Shown: in pieces, positions 1 to 8,735 of the stretch
Layout of the letters: each line of letters begins with the position of its first letter
How positions within the stretch are numbered: the first letter of the stretch is position 1
Origin: Massilia sp. UBA2604
GTDB lineage: Bacteria > Pseudomonadota > Gammaproteobacteria > Burkholderiales > Burkholderiaceae_D
Assembly: GCA_002339265.1 (NCBI GenBank)
Contig: DDKG01000281.1
Span: 1-14,530 of the forward strand
Direction: 5' to 3'
Length of the DNA: 14,530 bases
Program-made: the position numbers and the translations under genes
Notes under the pieces: generated by a model
The model's input: the letters and a program-made list of their open reading frames with translations, nothing else
Databases searched by the model: none
Told to the model about the DNA's origin: nothing

Positions 1-1425
<1,425 letters not shown>

Positions 1426-1430
1426 CCGGG

Positions 1431-2180
1431 TTATTCCCGGAACAGATAGGTAAAGCTGCGGCTGACCGGGAGCACTTCGTCGCTGCCGCGCAGCAGCACC
1501 TGCATCCGTTCGGCGTCGATCCGCTCGGCGGCCCGGATCGCATTCACGTTGACCAGCGTGCCGCGGTGGATCTGCCAGAACAGGCCTGGATCGAGCCCGC
1601 CTACCAGCTCTTTCAAGGGAATGCGCACCAGCGCCTCCGAATCGGCCAGCACCACCCGCGTGTACTTGCTGTCGGCCTGGAAGAACAGCACTTTGTCGAC
1701 ATCGATGAGGCGAATCTGCTTGCCGATGCTGGCCTTGAGCCATTTGTGCTTCTCGCGCTTCGGTTGCGAAGACGCCGCCTTCACCTGCTGCACCACTTCA
1801 CTGACATCGTCTGGACGGGTGTCCAGCTTTTCCCGCAGGCGTGCCAGGGCCTTGTCGAGCCGGCCCGGCTGGATGGGTTTCAGCAGGTAGTCGACCGCAC
1901 CGGTATCGAAGGCATCGACCGCATACTGGTCGTAGGCGGTGACGAACACCACGTGCGAGCGGCGGCCGATGCGCTCGGCCACTTCCAGGCCCGACATGCC
2001 CGGCATGCGGATGTCGAGGAAGACCACTTGCGGCTCGTGCTCGAGCCAGGCGTCCCAGGCATCGATGCCGTTCTCGGGCGCCGCCACCACCTGTGCGTCG
2101 GGCCAGGCCGTGGCCAGCATGCCGAGCAGGCGCTCGCGCATCAATGGTTCGTCTTCGGCGACCAGCACTGTGACGCTCAT
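1431..2180 (-). CDS. LytTR-family response regulator (AlgR/LytR type)
   Basis: A 249-residue two-component response regulator that should bind DNA when phosphorylated by the adjacent kinase. The receiver domain (about 1-115) has the acidic pair E9/D10, phospho-acceptor D56 in VVFLDIRMPGMSG, T81, and K101 in LLKPIQPG. A linker rich in Q, S and K leads to a LytTR DNA-binding domain (about 143-249; WLKASIGKQIRLIDVDKVLF, the FWQIHRGTLVNVNAI segment, and VLPVSRSF near the end). Length and layout match Pseudomonas AlgR. The start codon lies inside the stop of the kinase gene (ATGA), so translation is coupled. Its target genes cannot be read from the window, apart from a possible operator in front of its own operon. 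The family is certain; the physiological signal is unknown. Confidence 0.95.
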   Translation of the reverse strand: MSVTVLVAEDEPLMRERLLGMLATAWPDAQVVAAPENGIDAWDAWLEHEPQVVFLDIRMPGMSGLEVAERIGRRSHVVFVTAYDQYAVDAFDTGAVDYLLKPIQPGRLDKALARLREKLDTRPDDVSEVVQQVKAASSQPKREKHKWLKASIGKQIRLIDVDKVLFFQADSKYTRVVLADSEALVRIPLKELVGGLDPGLFWQIHRGTLVNVNAIRAAERIDAERMQVLLRGSDEVLPVSRSFTYLFRE

Positions 2181-3391
2181 GCCTGCTCCTTGCAGGGGAT
2201 GGCGATGTCGGCCAGCAGGCCAGGTTCGGCTTCACTCAGCAACAGGCAGGCGCCCTCGCCGTAAGCCAGGCGCAGGCGGTGGCGCACGTTTTCCAGGCCG
2301 GTGCCGGCGCCCGGCGTGTCGCTCATGCCGACGCCGCTGTCGCGTACCCGGATACGGATCATTCCATGGTCGTCGTGGGCCGAGACCGCGATCTCGCCGC
2401 CGCGCAGGGATGGTTCGATGCCGTGCTTGATCGCGTTCTCGGCCAGGGTCAGCACCAGCATGCTGGGCACCTGGGTGCTCGCCAGCGTATCGGGCAGGTC
2501 GACCGTGTAGCGCAAGCGCTCGCCCATCCGTATTTGCATCACCCGCAGGTAGGAGTCGACCAGGCGGAATTCGGTCTCCAGGTCGACCTGTTCGCAACGC
2601 ATATCGCTCATGCTTGCGCGCAGGAAGTCGATCAGGTGGGACGTGAGTTCAGCGGCGCGCGGTGCCCCCTGCTCGGCCAGCTGCTGCACCGCCCCGAGGG
2701 TATTGAACAGGAAATGCGGCTCGATCTGGGCATGCAGCAACCGCAGTCGGGTCTCGCTCAACTCGCGGGCCAGGCGTTCCTGTTCGGCTTCCTGCTTCAG
2801 CTTCACGGCAAGCAGGGCGTAGTGCCGGCTGCGCACCAGCGCCAACACGAAGCCTGGCAGCGCGACCAGCACCAGAACGCCGAATCCGGTCACCATCAGG
2901 ATCCTCGGCATGATCTCGAGCAGGCGTCCCCAGGAATCGCCCTTGAGCATCACAACGAGGCCAGCGCCGAACAGGCCTCCCAGCATGCCCAGGCCGATGG
3001 CCTTCATCACGAGCTTGCGGCCGCGCTGCACATATTTCTCATGGTTGAACCAGACCCCGGCCAGCGCCAGCATGACACCCAGGCCGACCGCATTCGCGGC
3101 CAGCACCGCTGCCATCAGGGACAGCCCGGGCAGGAAGGCCATCTGCACCAGTGCACCGAACACCGAGAATACCAGGCACAGCTTGGCAAGCAGGCGTATG
3201 AAGGCCTTGCCGCTATACGCCGTCGAGATGTGATACAGCTCCTCGCGCTCGACCGGCGACATGTCGGCGATCTTGCACGCCATCCTGCGCCGCCAGCCCG
3301 CCGGCGCCTGGGCAGCCAGGCCAGGCTGTCGCAGCACGCCGAGCAGCTCCTGGTCCCACTCCTTCCACCACCTCGCGATTCGTCCCCACAT
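2177..3391 (-). CDS. Sensor histidine kinase, LytS/AlgZ-type (His_kinase PF06580 + HATPase)
   Basis: A 404-residue membrane sensor kinase, partner of the overlapping LytTR regulator. The N-terminal ~65 residues are cytoplasmic and basic. Four hydrophobic segments follow (about 67-88, 91-113, 131-149, 163-187), then a short coiled coil (about 195-220; KLKQEAEQERLARELSETRL). The phospho-acceptor is H226 in AQIEPHFLFNTLGAVQQL, the hallmark of this kinase class. The ATPase domain shows the N box LAENAIKHGIEP (N319), the G1 box DSGVGMS (351-357) and the G2 box GTGLENVRHRL. There is no periplasmic sensor domain, so the signal is probably sensed in or at the membrane. A good ribosome site (GGAGG) precedes the chosen ATG. 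The gene starts 121 bp downstream of the trmB stop on the same strand and may have its own promoter in that gap. Confidence 0.94.
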   Translation of the reverse strand: MWGRIARWWKEWDQELLGVLRQPGLAAQAPAGWRRRMACKIADMSPVEREELYHISTAYSGKAFIRLLAKLCLVFSVFGALVQMAFLPGLSLMAAVLAANAVGLGVMLALAGVWFNHEKYVQRGRKLVMKAIGLGMLGGLFGAGLVVMLKGDSWGRLLEIMPRILMVTGFGVLVLVALPGFVLALVRSRHYALLAVKLKQEAEQERLARELSETRLRLLHAQIEPHFLFNTLGAVQQLAEQGAPRAAELTSHLIDFLRASMSDMRCEQVDLETEFRLVDSYLRVMQIRMGERLRYTVDLPDTLASTQVPSMLVLTLAENAIKHGIEPSLRGGEIAVSAHDDHGMIRIRVRDSGVGMSDTPGAGTGLENVRHRLRLAYGEGACLLLSEAEPGLLADIAIPCKEQA

Positions 3392-3412
3392 GGTTTCCTC
3401 CGTACTCGTTAA

Positions 3413-3418
3413 TGTATA
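3413..3418 (-). promoter_or_regulatory. Possible -10 element for the kinase-regulator operon
   Basis: On the minus strand this reads TATACA, 21 nt before the kinase ATG, which leaves room for a short leader holding the GGAGG ribosome site. No convincing -35 hexamer lies 16-18 bp upstream. That would fit a promoter needing an activator bound further upstream, such as the direct repeat at 3471-3500, but a chance match in a short A/T-richer patch is equally possible. Confidence 0.3.
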
Positions 3419-3470
3419 GCAACGAGCCCAGTCTAGGAACTTTGCCCTTCATCGCCCAGCTGGAGGAGAC

Positions 3471-3500
3471 GAACGACGAAAGGGAATGCGTGAACGACGA
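3471..3500 (-). promoter_or_regulatory. Candidate LytTR/AlgR-type operator (9-bp direct repeat, 12-bp spacer)
   Basis: The minus strand carries TCGTCGTTC twice (plus-strand positions 3492-3500 and 3471-3479), separated by exactly 12 bp, giving a 21-bp period. LytTR-family regulators are known to bind two 9-bp direct repeats with a 12-13 bp spacer. In the repeat nearer the kinase gene, the overlapping 9-mer TCGTTCGTC (3468-3476) differs by one base from the CCGTTCGTC site known for Pseudomonas AlgR. It lies between the trmB stop and the kinase start, about 80-110 bp before that start, a fitting place for autoregulation. The repeat is seen directly; its function is inferred. Confidence 0.5.
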
Positions 3501-3512
3501 TGGCAGGACCGC

Positions 3513-4232
3513 TTATTTACGCGTGAAGACCAGATCCCACACCCCGTGGCCCAGCTTGATGCCGCGGTTCTCGAACTTGGTGAGCGGTCGGTACTCAGGC
3601 TGCGGGGCATAACCCTCGGCGGTATTGACCAGTTCCGGCTCGGCGCTCAGCACCTCGAGCATCTGCACCGCGTAATCTTCCCAGTCGGTCGCCAGGTGCA
3701 GGTAGCCGCCCGGGGCGATCTTCTGGCACAGCAGCTTCACGAAAGCCGGCTGGATCAGGCGGCGCTTGTTGTGGCGCGCCTTGTGCCATGGGTCGGGGAA
3801 GAACACGTGCACGCCGTGCAGCGCGCCATCAAGGATCATGTGGTTCAGCACCTCGAACACGTCGTGCTGGACCAGGCGCAGGTTGGCGATATCCTGCTCG
3901 CCGATCTGCTTGAGCAGGCTGCCCACGCCCGGCGTGTGCACTTCGACGCCCAGGAAGTCCTTCTCGGGCATCAGCTTCGCGATGTGGGCCGTGGTATTGC
4001 CCATGCCGAAGCCGATTTCGAGGACGACCGGCGCATCACGACCGAAAGCGCGCGCGAGATCGAGCGGTTCTTTCTTGTACTCGATCAGGAACTTGGGACC
4101 ATGCTCGTCGAAAGCCCGCGCCTGCGCGGTCGACAGCCGCCCTGCGCGCGTGACGAAACTGCGGATGCGGTGTTCGGTGGGATCGTACAGCATGGACCGT
4201 GCCGGACCACTGGTAGGCTTTTCAGAAGACAT
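3513..4232 (-). CDS. trmB: tRNA (guanine-N7)-methyltransferase TrmB
   Basis: A 239-residue SAM-dependent methyltransferase that forms m7G at position 46 in the variable loop of tRNAs. SAM-binding motif I is [16 protein letters not shown] (about 70-85), followed by the acidic residue in FLGVEVH (about 93-99). The family signature [17 protein letters not shown] (about 142-158) carries the conserved PDPW aspartate (D147) and the basic RHxKRR patch for t[17 protein letters not shown] and the C-terminal [13 protein letters not shown] also match the family. The length is typical. The ATG at 4232 is chosen because a consensus -10 lies just upstream; M14 (ATG at 4193) is an alternative, and neither has a strong ribosome site. 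It is transcribed toward the sensor kinase. Confidence 0.96.
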   Translation of the reverse strand: MSSEKPTSGPARSMLYDPTEHRIRSFVTRAGRLSTAQARAFDEHGPKFLIEYKKEPLDLARAFGRDAPVVLEIGFGMGNTTAHIAKLMPEKDFLGVEVHTPGVGSLLKQIGEQDIANLRLVQHDVFEVLNHMILDGALHGVHVFFPDPWHKARHNKRRLIQPAFVKLLCQKIAPGGYLHLATDWEDYAVQMLEVLSAEPELVNTAEGYAPQPEYRPLTKFENRGIKLGHGVWDLVFTRK

Positions 4233-4265
4233 GGGGAGTTGAAATATGCGGAAAAAACGGCTGTC

Positions 4266-4271
4266 ATTATA
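4266..4271 (-). promoter_or_regulatory. -10 element of the trmB promoter
   Basis: The minus strand reads TATAAT, a perfect sigma-70 -10 hexamer, 33 bp upstream of the trmB ATG. The predicted leader is about 26 nt. The -35 region is GC-rich and poor (around 4288-4295). The hexamer stands out in a GC-rich region and is well placed between the divergent trmB and hydrolase genes. Confidence 0.5.
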
Positions 4272-4363
4272 GCGCAGCCGCTCCTGCCGCCGGTCGTGCG
4301 TGGCGGCAAGTCGGATTCAAGCATAATGATCCTCTTCCCCCTGCAACGCCGGAGCCTCTTGCC

Positions 4364-5479
4364 ATGCATTCGACGAAACACCCGATCGCCATCGAAGACA
4401 GTGTCGCCACCCTGAACCTGACGTCCTTCCACTACGGCGCGCCGGGTCGCGGCAAGAAGGTGTACATCCAGGCCGCGATCCATGCCGACGAAGTGCCGGC
4501 GATGCTGGTGGCGCACCTGCTGCGCGGGCAACTCGAGAAACTGGACGCCGAGGGCAGGATCAAGGGCGAAGTCATCCTGGTCCCGGCCGCCAATCCGCTC
4601 GGCCTGTCGCAAGTGATGCACGGCGCGCCGTTCGGCCGCTACGACCTGTCCACCGGCCTGAATTTCAACCGCTCCTACCGCCACGTCGCGACGGCGCTGA
4701 AGACCGCGCTCGCGGGCCGGCTGGGCGTGGACGCCGCGGCCAACGTCGCGCTGATCCGCGAATTCGCCCGCAGCGAGGTGGCGGCCTGGGAACCGGCGGA
4801 CAATGCCGCCACGCTCAAGAAAATCCTGCTGGGCATGGCGATCGACGCCGACATCGTGCTCGACCTGCACTGCGATAACGAGGCGGTGCTGCACATGTAC
4901 ACCGGCACGCCGCTGGTCGACGTGATCCAGCCGCTGGCTGACCTGATGGGCGCGCGCGTGCTGCTGGTGGCAAAGGAATCGGGCGGCGAAGCCTTCGACG
5001 AAGCCTGCAGCCGGGTGTGGTGGGACCTGGCCGATCATTTCATCGACGCCGCGATTCCGCCGGCCTGCGCCGCCGTCACCGTCGAACTGCGCGGCGAGAA
5101 CGACGTGAACTACGACTACGCGCAACAGGATGCCGACGCCATCCTGCAGTACCTGGCGCACCAGGGCGTGCTCGACATTCCGACGACCGCCCTGCCCGCG
5201 GCGCACTGCGGCCCGACGCCGCTGGACGCGGTCGAGCCGCTGGCGGCGCCGCATGCGGGCGTGCTGGTGTTTCGCAAGCGGCTGGGCGATCAGGTGGCGG
5301 CGGGCGAACCGATCGCGGACATCGTCAATCCGGTCAGCGGGCAGGTCACGCCGGTGGCGGCGTCCCGTCCGGGCCTGCTGTTCGCCAGCACCGCGCACCG
5401 GCACCTGCTGCGTGGGATGCACGTTTGCAAGGTGGCGGGGACGGACTCCTTCAGGTCAGGCAATCTGCTGTCGAGCTGA
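4364..5479 (+). CDS. Succinylglutamate desuccinylase/aspartoacylase family zinc hydrolase
   Basis: A 371-residue enzyme of the M14-like AstE/AspA family, zinc enzymes that cleave amide bonds of N-acyl amino acids or related small molecules. The zinc ligands are H40 and E43 (QAAIHADEVPA) and H169 (VLDLHCDNEA). The substrate carboxylate-binding segment GLNFNRSY (N102, R103) and the likely catalytic glutamate E241 (TVELRG) are present. The C-terminal ~75 residues (HAGVLVFRKRLGDQV...) form the beta-barrel, lipoyl-like domain that covers the active site in this family. GGAG 9 nt before the ATG supports the start. No arginine catabolism (ast) genes are nearby, so an AstE role is not supported and the substrate is unknown. 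Its last 24 bp overlap the end of the convergent NTF2-like gene. Confidence 0.9.
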   Translation: MHSTKHPIAIEDSVATLNLTSFHYGAPGRGKKVYIQAAIHADEVPAMLVAHLLRGQLEKLDAEGRIKGEVILVPAANPLGLSQVMHGAPFGRYDLSTGLNFNRSYRHVATALKTALAGRLGVDAAANVALIREFARSEVAAWEPADNAATLKKILLGMAIDADIVLDLHCDNEAVLHMYTGTPLVDVIQPLADLMGARVLLVAKESGGEAFDEACSRVWWDLADHFIDAAIPPACAAVTVELRGENDVNYDYAQQDADAILQYLAHQGVLDIPTTALPAAHCGPTPLDAVEPLAAPHAGVLVFRKRLGDQVAAGEPIADIVNPVSGQVTPVAASRPGLLFASTAHRHLLRGMHVCKVAGTDSFRSGNLLSS

Positions 5480-5890
5480 GTCGGCCTGGAAGGCGCGCCA
5501 CAGCCCGTACGAATCCTCGATGAAGTTGTACGTGCTGACCTTGCCGTCCCTGACCGAACAGATCGCGGCAAAGTCGCTTTCGAACTCCTTGCCGGTGCTC
5601 AGGATGCGGTGCTTGAAGTGTCCAGTGATGACCGCCTGGTTGCCGTTTTCGAAGATGCGCTCGATGTGAAACGCGAGCGGCTCGAAGTTGACCGGAAACA
5701 GCGCCATCCAGGCGCGAACTTCGTCCTTGCCAAGCTGGACGCCGATCGTCGGCACGTCGGGCGCTCCCTGCACCTTCCACACGACGTCATCGGTCAGGCA
5801 TTCGAGGGTGCGCTCGACGTCCTTCTTGAAGAAGGTGTCGAGGTAGTGCTGGACGACCTGTCCGGGCGTCATATCGTTTGTCGTTGCCAT
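5456..5890 (-). CDS. NTF2/SnoaL-like family protein
   Basis: A 144-residue protein of the nuclear transport factor 2-like fold, small cone-shaped proteins that are often isomerases, hydrolases or ligand binders. It shows the N-terminal helix VVQHYLDTFFKKDVERTLECL, then DDVVWKVQG, GKDEVRAWMALF, the strand pair FHIERIFENGNQAVITGHFKHR, and the C-terminal strand VSTYNFIEDSYGLWRAF. No specific catalytic set is recognisable, so the reaction is unknown. A ribosome site (AAGGGGA) lies 5-10 nt before the ATG, directly behind a strong hairpin. It is the last gene of a probable aldo/keto reductase-SDR-NTF2 run, 47 bp after the SDR stop. Its 3' end overlaps the convergent hydrolase by 24 bp. Confidence 0.85.
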   Translation of the reverse strand: MATTNDMTPGQVVQHYLDTFFKKDVERTLECLTDDVVWKVQGAPDVPTIGVQLGKDEVRAWMALFPVNFEPLAFHIERIFENGNQAVITGHFKHRILSTGKEFESDFAAICSVRDGKVSTYNFIEDSYGLWRAFQADSARQQIA

Positions 5891-5906
5891 GTTTGTTCCC
5901 CTTTCA

Positions 5907-5924
5907 GCCCACCCGTGGGTGGGC
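5907..5924 (-). other. Perfect intercistronic hairpin between SDR and NTF2-like genes
   Basis: GCCCACCC and GGGTGGGC form an 8-bp perfect GC-rich inverted repeat around a 2-base centre (in practice a 7-bp stem with a 4-base loop). On the mRNA strand it lies 13 nt after the SDR stop, with the ribosome site of the next gene starting only a few bases behind it. No U-tract follows, so a normal intrinsic terminator is unlikely. It may act as an mRNA-stability or translation-tuning element. Confidence 0.6.
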
Positions 5925-5937
5925 GCGAATGATCAGG

Positions 5938-6687
5938 TCAGCGGTGTCCACCGGCGAGCACGATGAACTCGCCGGTGGTCCAGGACGATTCGTCGGACGC
6001 CAGGTAAACGGCCGCGGGCGCGACGTCGTCGGCTTCGCCCAGCCGGCCCAGCGGCGTGCGGGCCGTGATGGCCGGGCCGTAGTCCGAATCAAGGAAGCCG
6101 CCCGCGTGCACGCCCTCGGTCGCCACCACGCCCGGCTTGATCGCATTCACGCGGATCTTGCGTGGCGCGAGCTCGTTCGACAGTGCGCGGGTAAGGCCAT
6201 CGATGGCGCCCTTGGTGGCGGAATACACCGACGCATTCTCCGGTCCGAACAGCGTCACGGTGGAACTCATATTGATGATGCTGCCGCCGTCAGGCATGTA
6301 GGTCGCCACTTCCCTGATGGCGAGCAGGTAGCCGAAGACGTTCAGCTCGAAATGCTTGCGGAAGAGTTCGAGCGACAGGTTTTCCAGGGGCTGGAAATCA
6401 TAAACGCCGGCATTGTTGACGAGTACGTCGATGCGCCCATATGCCTCGTTCGCCTGGGCGAAGAGCTGCCTGACGTCGTCCGGGTCGCGCATGTCGGCCT
6501 TGATGGCGATGGCCTTGCCACCGGCCTCGACGATCTCGTCCACGATCTCGTCGGCGGCTTCCTTGCTGCTGGAATAATTCACGACGACCGAGGCGCCCTC
6601 GGCCGCGAAGTGCTTTGCAATGGCCGCACCCAGGCCCTTCGATGCGCCGGTAACGACGGCGACTTTTTCCTGCAATCGATAACTCAT
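5938..6687 (-). CDS. Short-chain dehydrogenase/reductase (SDR, glucose/ribitol type)
   Basis: A 249-residue classical SDR oxidoreductase using NAD(P)H. It has the cofactor-binding TGASKGLG (13-20), D65 in KADMRDPDD, the structural NNAG (91-94), N116, catalytic S142 ([10 protein letters not shown]), and Y155xxxK159 in [12 protein letters not shown]. The C-terminal [29 protein letters not shown] is typical of FabG-like SDRs. The ATG at 6687 is chosen because the SDR fold begins at once ([14 protein letters not shown]) and AGGA lies at a suitable distance; the frame stays open upstream to 7035, but that part reads as a shadow of the next gene. It lies between an aldo/keto reductase and an NTF2-like gene on the same strand. 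The substrate is unknown. Confidence 0.93.
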   Translation of the reverse strand: MSYRLQEKVAVVTGASKGLGAAIAKHFAAEGASVVVNYSSSKEAADEIVDEIVEAGGKAIAIKADMRDPDDVRQLFAQANEAYGRIDVLVNNAGVYDFQPLENLSLELFRKHFELNVFGYLLAIREVATYMPDGGSIINMSSTVTLFGPENASVYSATKGAIDGLTRALSNELAPRKIRVNAIKPGVVATEGVHAGGFLDSDYGPAITARTPLGRLGEADDVAPAAVYLASDESSWTTGEFIVLAGGHR

Positions 6688-6737
6688 GACTGATTTCCTA
6701 TTGGAACGTGCCGCAGCAGCGGCCTTTGTCTGGTCGA

Positions 6738-6763
6738 GCGCGGGCACTCGACGATGCCCGCGC
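6738..6763 (-). other. Perfect hairpin between aldo/keto reductase and SDR genes
   Basis: GCGCGGGCA (6738-6746) and TGCCCGCGC (6755-6763) form a perfect 9-bp stem with an 8-base loop, 10 bp past the aldo/keto reductase stop on the mRNA strand. There is no U-tract. A smaller inverted repeat, GCCGC/GCGGC with a 4-base loop, follows at 6710-6723, before the SDR ribosome site. It could be a weak or Rho-assisted terminator, or an RNA element that sets different expression of the two genes. Confidence 0.55.
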
Positions 6764-6773
6764 CAGCCTGGAT

Positions 6774-7835
6774 TCAGGAAGTGGGCGGCATCTTGTCGGC
6801 CCACAGGTCGACCGGGCCGAGGCGGTCCGCGCCCTGGGTCGCGAGCATCCAGCCCGGATATTCCGGCGGCAGTTCGCTGACTTCGTCCAGTTGGCGAATC
6901 TCGTCTTTGCTGAGGGTAATGTCCACGGCGGCGATATTGTCCTGGAGCTGGCTCAGCCGCTTGGCGCCGACCAGCACCGATGTGACGACCGGCTTGGACA
7001 GCAGCCAAGCCAGTGCAATCCGGGCCGGGCTGCACCCGTGCGCTTCGGCGATGGGGCGCATCACGTCGATGACGTTCCAGGCGCGCTCCTTGTTGATGAT
7101 CGGGAAGTCGAATCCGGAACGGCGCGAGCCTTCCGGCGACTGGTTTTCGCGGCTGAATTTTCCCGACAGCAGCCCACCGGCCAGCGGGCTCCAGACCAGC
7201 AAGCCCATCTTTTCCGCTTCGATCAACGGGCCCAGTTCACGCTCGAGATCACGGCTCGCAATCGAATAGTGGGCCTGCAGCGTGTTGAAACGCGCCAGGT
7301 TCAGGCGGGCGGAAATCCCGAGCGCGGTCGCGACACGCCATGCCGGCCAGTTGGAGACGCCGATGTAGCGGACCTTGCCCTGATGGACCAGATCGTCCAG
7401 CGCGCGCAGTGTTTCCTCGATGGGCGTCAGGATATCGGTCGCATGGATCTGGTACAGGTCGATGTGATCCGTCTGCAGCCGTTGCAGGCTCGCTTCGACG
7501 GCATCCATGATGTGGCCGCGTGAAGCGCCGACATCGTTGCGGCCTTGTCCCATGCGGCTGTACACCTTGGTGGCGAGCACATAATCCTTGCGCGCGATAC
7601 CGAGATTCTTGAACGACTGGCCGAGAGTGCTTTCGCTCTCGCCGGCAGAGTACACGTCGGCGGTATCGAAGAAATTGATGCCGGCCTCGATACTGGCCTT
7701 GACCAGCTCGTCGGCGCCAGCCTGGTCGACATTGCCGATGTGCTTGTACACACCGCCACTACCGCTGAAAGTCATCGTTCCCAGGCATAGCTGCGATACG
7801 AGCAAGCCGGTATTTCCTAACGTCTTGTATTTCAT
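6774..7835 (-). CDS. Aldo/keto reductase (cytosolic)
   Basis: A 353-residue NADPH-dependent aldo/keto reductase of the (beta/alpha)8 type. The catalytic tetrad is D57 and Y62 ([14 protein letters not shown]), K90 (VLATKVY) and H131 (LYQIHATD). The N-terminal [20 protein letters not shown] is the usual start of this family. [36 protein letters not shown] and the cofactor-binding region [17 protein letters not shown] also match. The ATG at 7835 has a good ribosome site (AAGGAGA). The frame remains open to 7943, but those codons do not resemble the family. It is the first gene of a probable three-gene run with the SDR and NTF2-like genes, suggesting turnover of a carbonyl compound. No dedicated regulator gene lies beside it. 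Confidence 0.94.
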   Translation of the reverse strand: MKYKTLGNTGLLVSQLCLGTMTFSGSGGVYKHIGNVDQAGADELVKASIEAGINFFDTADVYSAGESESTLGQSFKNLGIARKDYVLATKVYSRMGQGRNDVGASRGHIMDAVEASLQRLQTDHIDLYQIHATDILTPIEETLRALDDLVHQGKVRYIGVSNWPAWRVATALGISARLNLARFNTLQAHYSIASRDLERELGPLIEAEKMGLLVWSPLAGGLLSGKFSRENQSPEGSRRSGFDFPIINKERAWNVIDVMRPIAEAHGCSPARIALAWLLSKPVVTSVLVGAKRLSQLQDNIAAVDITLSKDEIRQLDEVSELPPEYPGWMLATQGADRLGPVDLWADKMPPTS

Positions 7836-7876
7836 CTCGTTCTCCTTGGAAGACTTCGAATCGATACCAGGGCGCT

Positions 7877-7934
7877 TTGACATCAGCCATTCGGCCCTGG
7901 AGTGACGACAGTCTGGCTTCTGCAGAGATGTCAA
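7877..7934. repeat. 8-bp inverted repeat in the aldo/keto reductase promoter region
   Basis: TTGACATC (7877-7884) and GATGTCAA (7927-7934) are perfect inverted copies with centres 50 bp apart, about five helical turns. Each contains a -35-like TTGACA, one per strand. On the minus strand the copy at 7929-7934 could be the -35 of the reductase gene, but no good -10 follows at 16-18 bp. They could be paired operator half-sites; chance is possible. Confidence 0.35.
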
Positions 7935-7977
7935 GGAATACACATTCTTGCTAGAACAATGCCTAATTTTGGAGAGC

Positions 7978-8009
7978 GCGGACGGGTCCGCCGCTGCAGG
8001 CCTGCAGCG
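7978..8009. other. Two adjacent perfect palindromes between two minus-strand operons
   Basis: CGCTGCAGGCCTGCAGCG (7992-8009) is a perfect 18-bp palindrome. Directly touching it, GCGGAC-GG-GTCCGC (7978-7991) is a perfect 6-bp inverted repeat with a 2-base centre. They lie 58 bp after the DUF6064 stop and before the aldo/keto reductase promoter region. There is no U-tract on either strand, so they are only terminator-like. The rest of the 231-bp gap (7836-8066) shows no gene. Confidence 0.55.
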
Positions 8010-8066
8010 CCGGTCTAATCAGTTGCATAGTCCAGTACACGGAGTGCAGCCGGCATCGGCAATAGG

Positions 8067-8735
8067 TCAGTGCACCGGCGAATGCCTTGAGTGCCTGAAG
8101 AGTAGTCCGGCCGCGACCGCGAGGATGGCAAACGTCGGCAGCAGCCAGGCATAGCCGACACGCAACTCCATTAGGGTTGCACCACTCACGGCGCACCACG
8201 CCAGCGGGATCAGCCAGGCGGTCGGGTGCGCACGGCAGGCCAGCAGCACACCCAATGTCGCGACGGCGGTCGGATCGGGCGCGATGCCGAACACCTCGGC
8301 CTGGTTCCAGCCACGGCCGCTGCCCAGCGCCAGCAAGGGGTAGGCGATGACGGCCAGGCCGGTCAGGCCCAGCGCCACCTGCTTCTGCATGCCGGCCGGC
8401 GCGGCGCCGGGCGAGCGTAGCGCCATAAAGCACAGCATCACGGCCTGCACGCAGAAGGCGAGCGCGAAATACGGACCGGCCGTGTTGATGTCGGCATAGC
8501 GTTCCAGATGATATGCCCAGGCGACCCAACCCCAGGCCACGGTCAGTATCAGCAGCGCGATGCGGCGCGTGCCCACGCCCGGACGCGCGATGCAGCCGAT
8601 CACGGCGAGGCCGGCCGCCAGCGCCAGCAGGTGCAAGGGCCATACCGCTTCGTTGTACAAGGCGATGAGCCGATAGTAGCTGCGCTGCGAGAACATCAGG
8701 AAATCCGACAGCGTATACGTCCACCACTCGCTCAT
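8067..8735 (-). CDS. DUF6064 family integral membrane protein
   Basis: A 222-residue multispanning inner-membrane protein of unknown function. The N-terminal MSEWWTYTLSDFLMFSQRSYYRL and the YNEAVWPLHLL segment are typical of DUF6064 proteins as I remember them. About seven hydrophobic segments are visible (near 33-50, 59-77, 86-106, 119-138, 153-167, 172-188, 196-213), with loop motifs HLERYADINTAGPYF and GSGRGWNQAEVFGIAPDP. The start codon lies in the stop of the upstream Tat-exported aldo/keto reductase (ATGA), so the two are translationally coupled. A longer overlapping frame (7963-8832) was rejected because its product is Arg/Ala/Gly-rich without domain features. No catalytic motif is recognised. 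Confidence 0.85.
   Translation of the reverse strand: MSEWWTYTLSDFLMFSQRSYYRLIALYNEAVWPLHLLALAAGLAVIGCIARPGVGTRRIALLILTVAWGWVAWAYHLERYADINTAGPYFALAFCVQAVMLCFMALRSPGAAPAGMQKQVALGLTGLAVIAYPLLALGSGRGWNQAEVFGIAPDPTAVATLGVLLACRAHPTAWLIPLAWCAVSGATLMELRVGYAWLLPTFAILAVAAGLLFRHSRHSPVH

Noticed and set aside
1426..1430. Terminator between recQ and the response regulator
   Set aside because: Only 5 bp separate the two stops, and no hairpin with a U-tract is visible on either strand.
2279..3412. Long plus-strand open frame opposite the sensor kinase (377 codons)
   Set aside because: A His/Gln/Ala-rich composition typical of the antisense shadow of a GC-rich gene; the kinase frame carries all conserved motifs.
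4085..5422. Long minus-strand open frame opposite the hydrolase (445 codons)
   Set aside because: Arg/Gly/Val/His-rich antisense shadow; it spans two real genes and the divergent promoter.
4364..5479. Assignment as AstE of the arginine succinyltransferase pathway
   Set aside because: No other ast gene is nearby, and the family includes many unrelated deacylases; only the family-level call is supported.
6688..7035. N-terminal extension of the SDR gene by 116 codons
   Set aside because: The extra residues do not resemble any SDR and lie over the coding part of the aldo/keto reductase; the internal ATG at 6687 has a ribosome site and the family N-terminus.
7836..7943. N-terminal extension of the cytosolic aldo/keto reductase
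   Set aside because: The family starts with [10 protein letters not shown] at 7835, preceded by AAGGAGA; the upstream codons look like promoter DNA.
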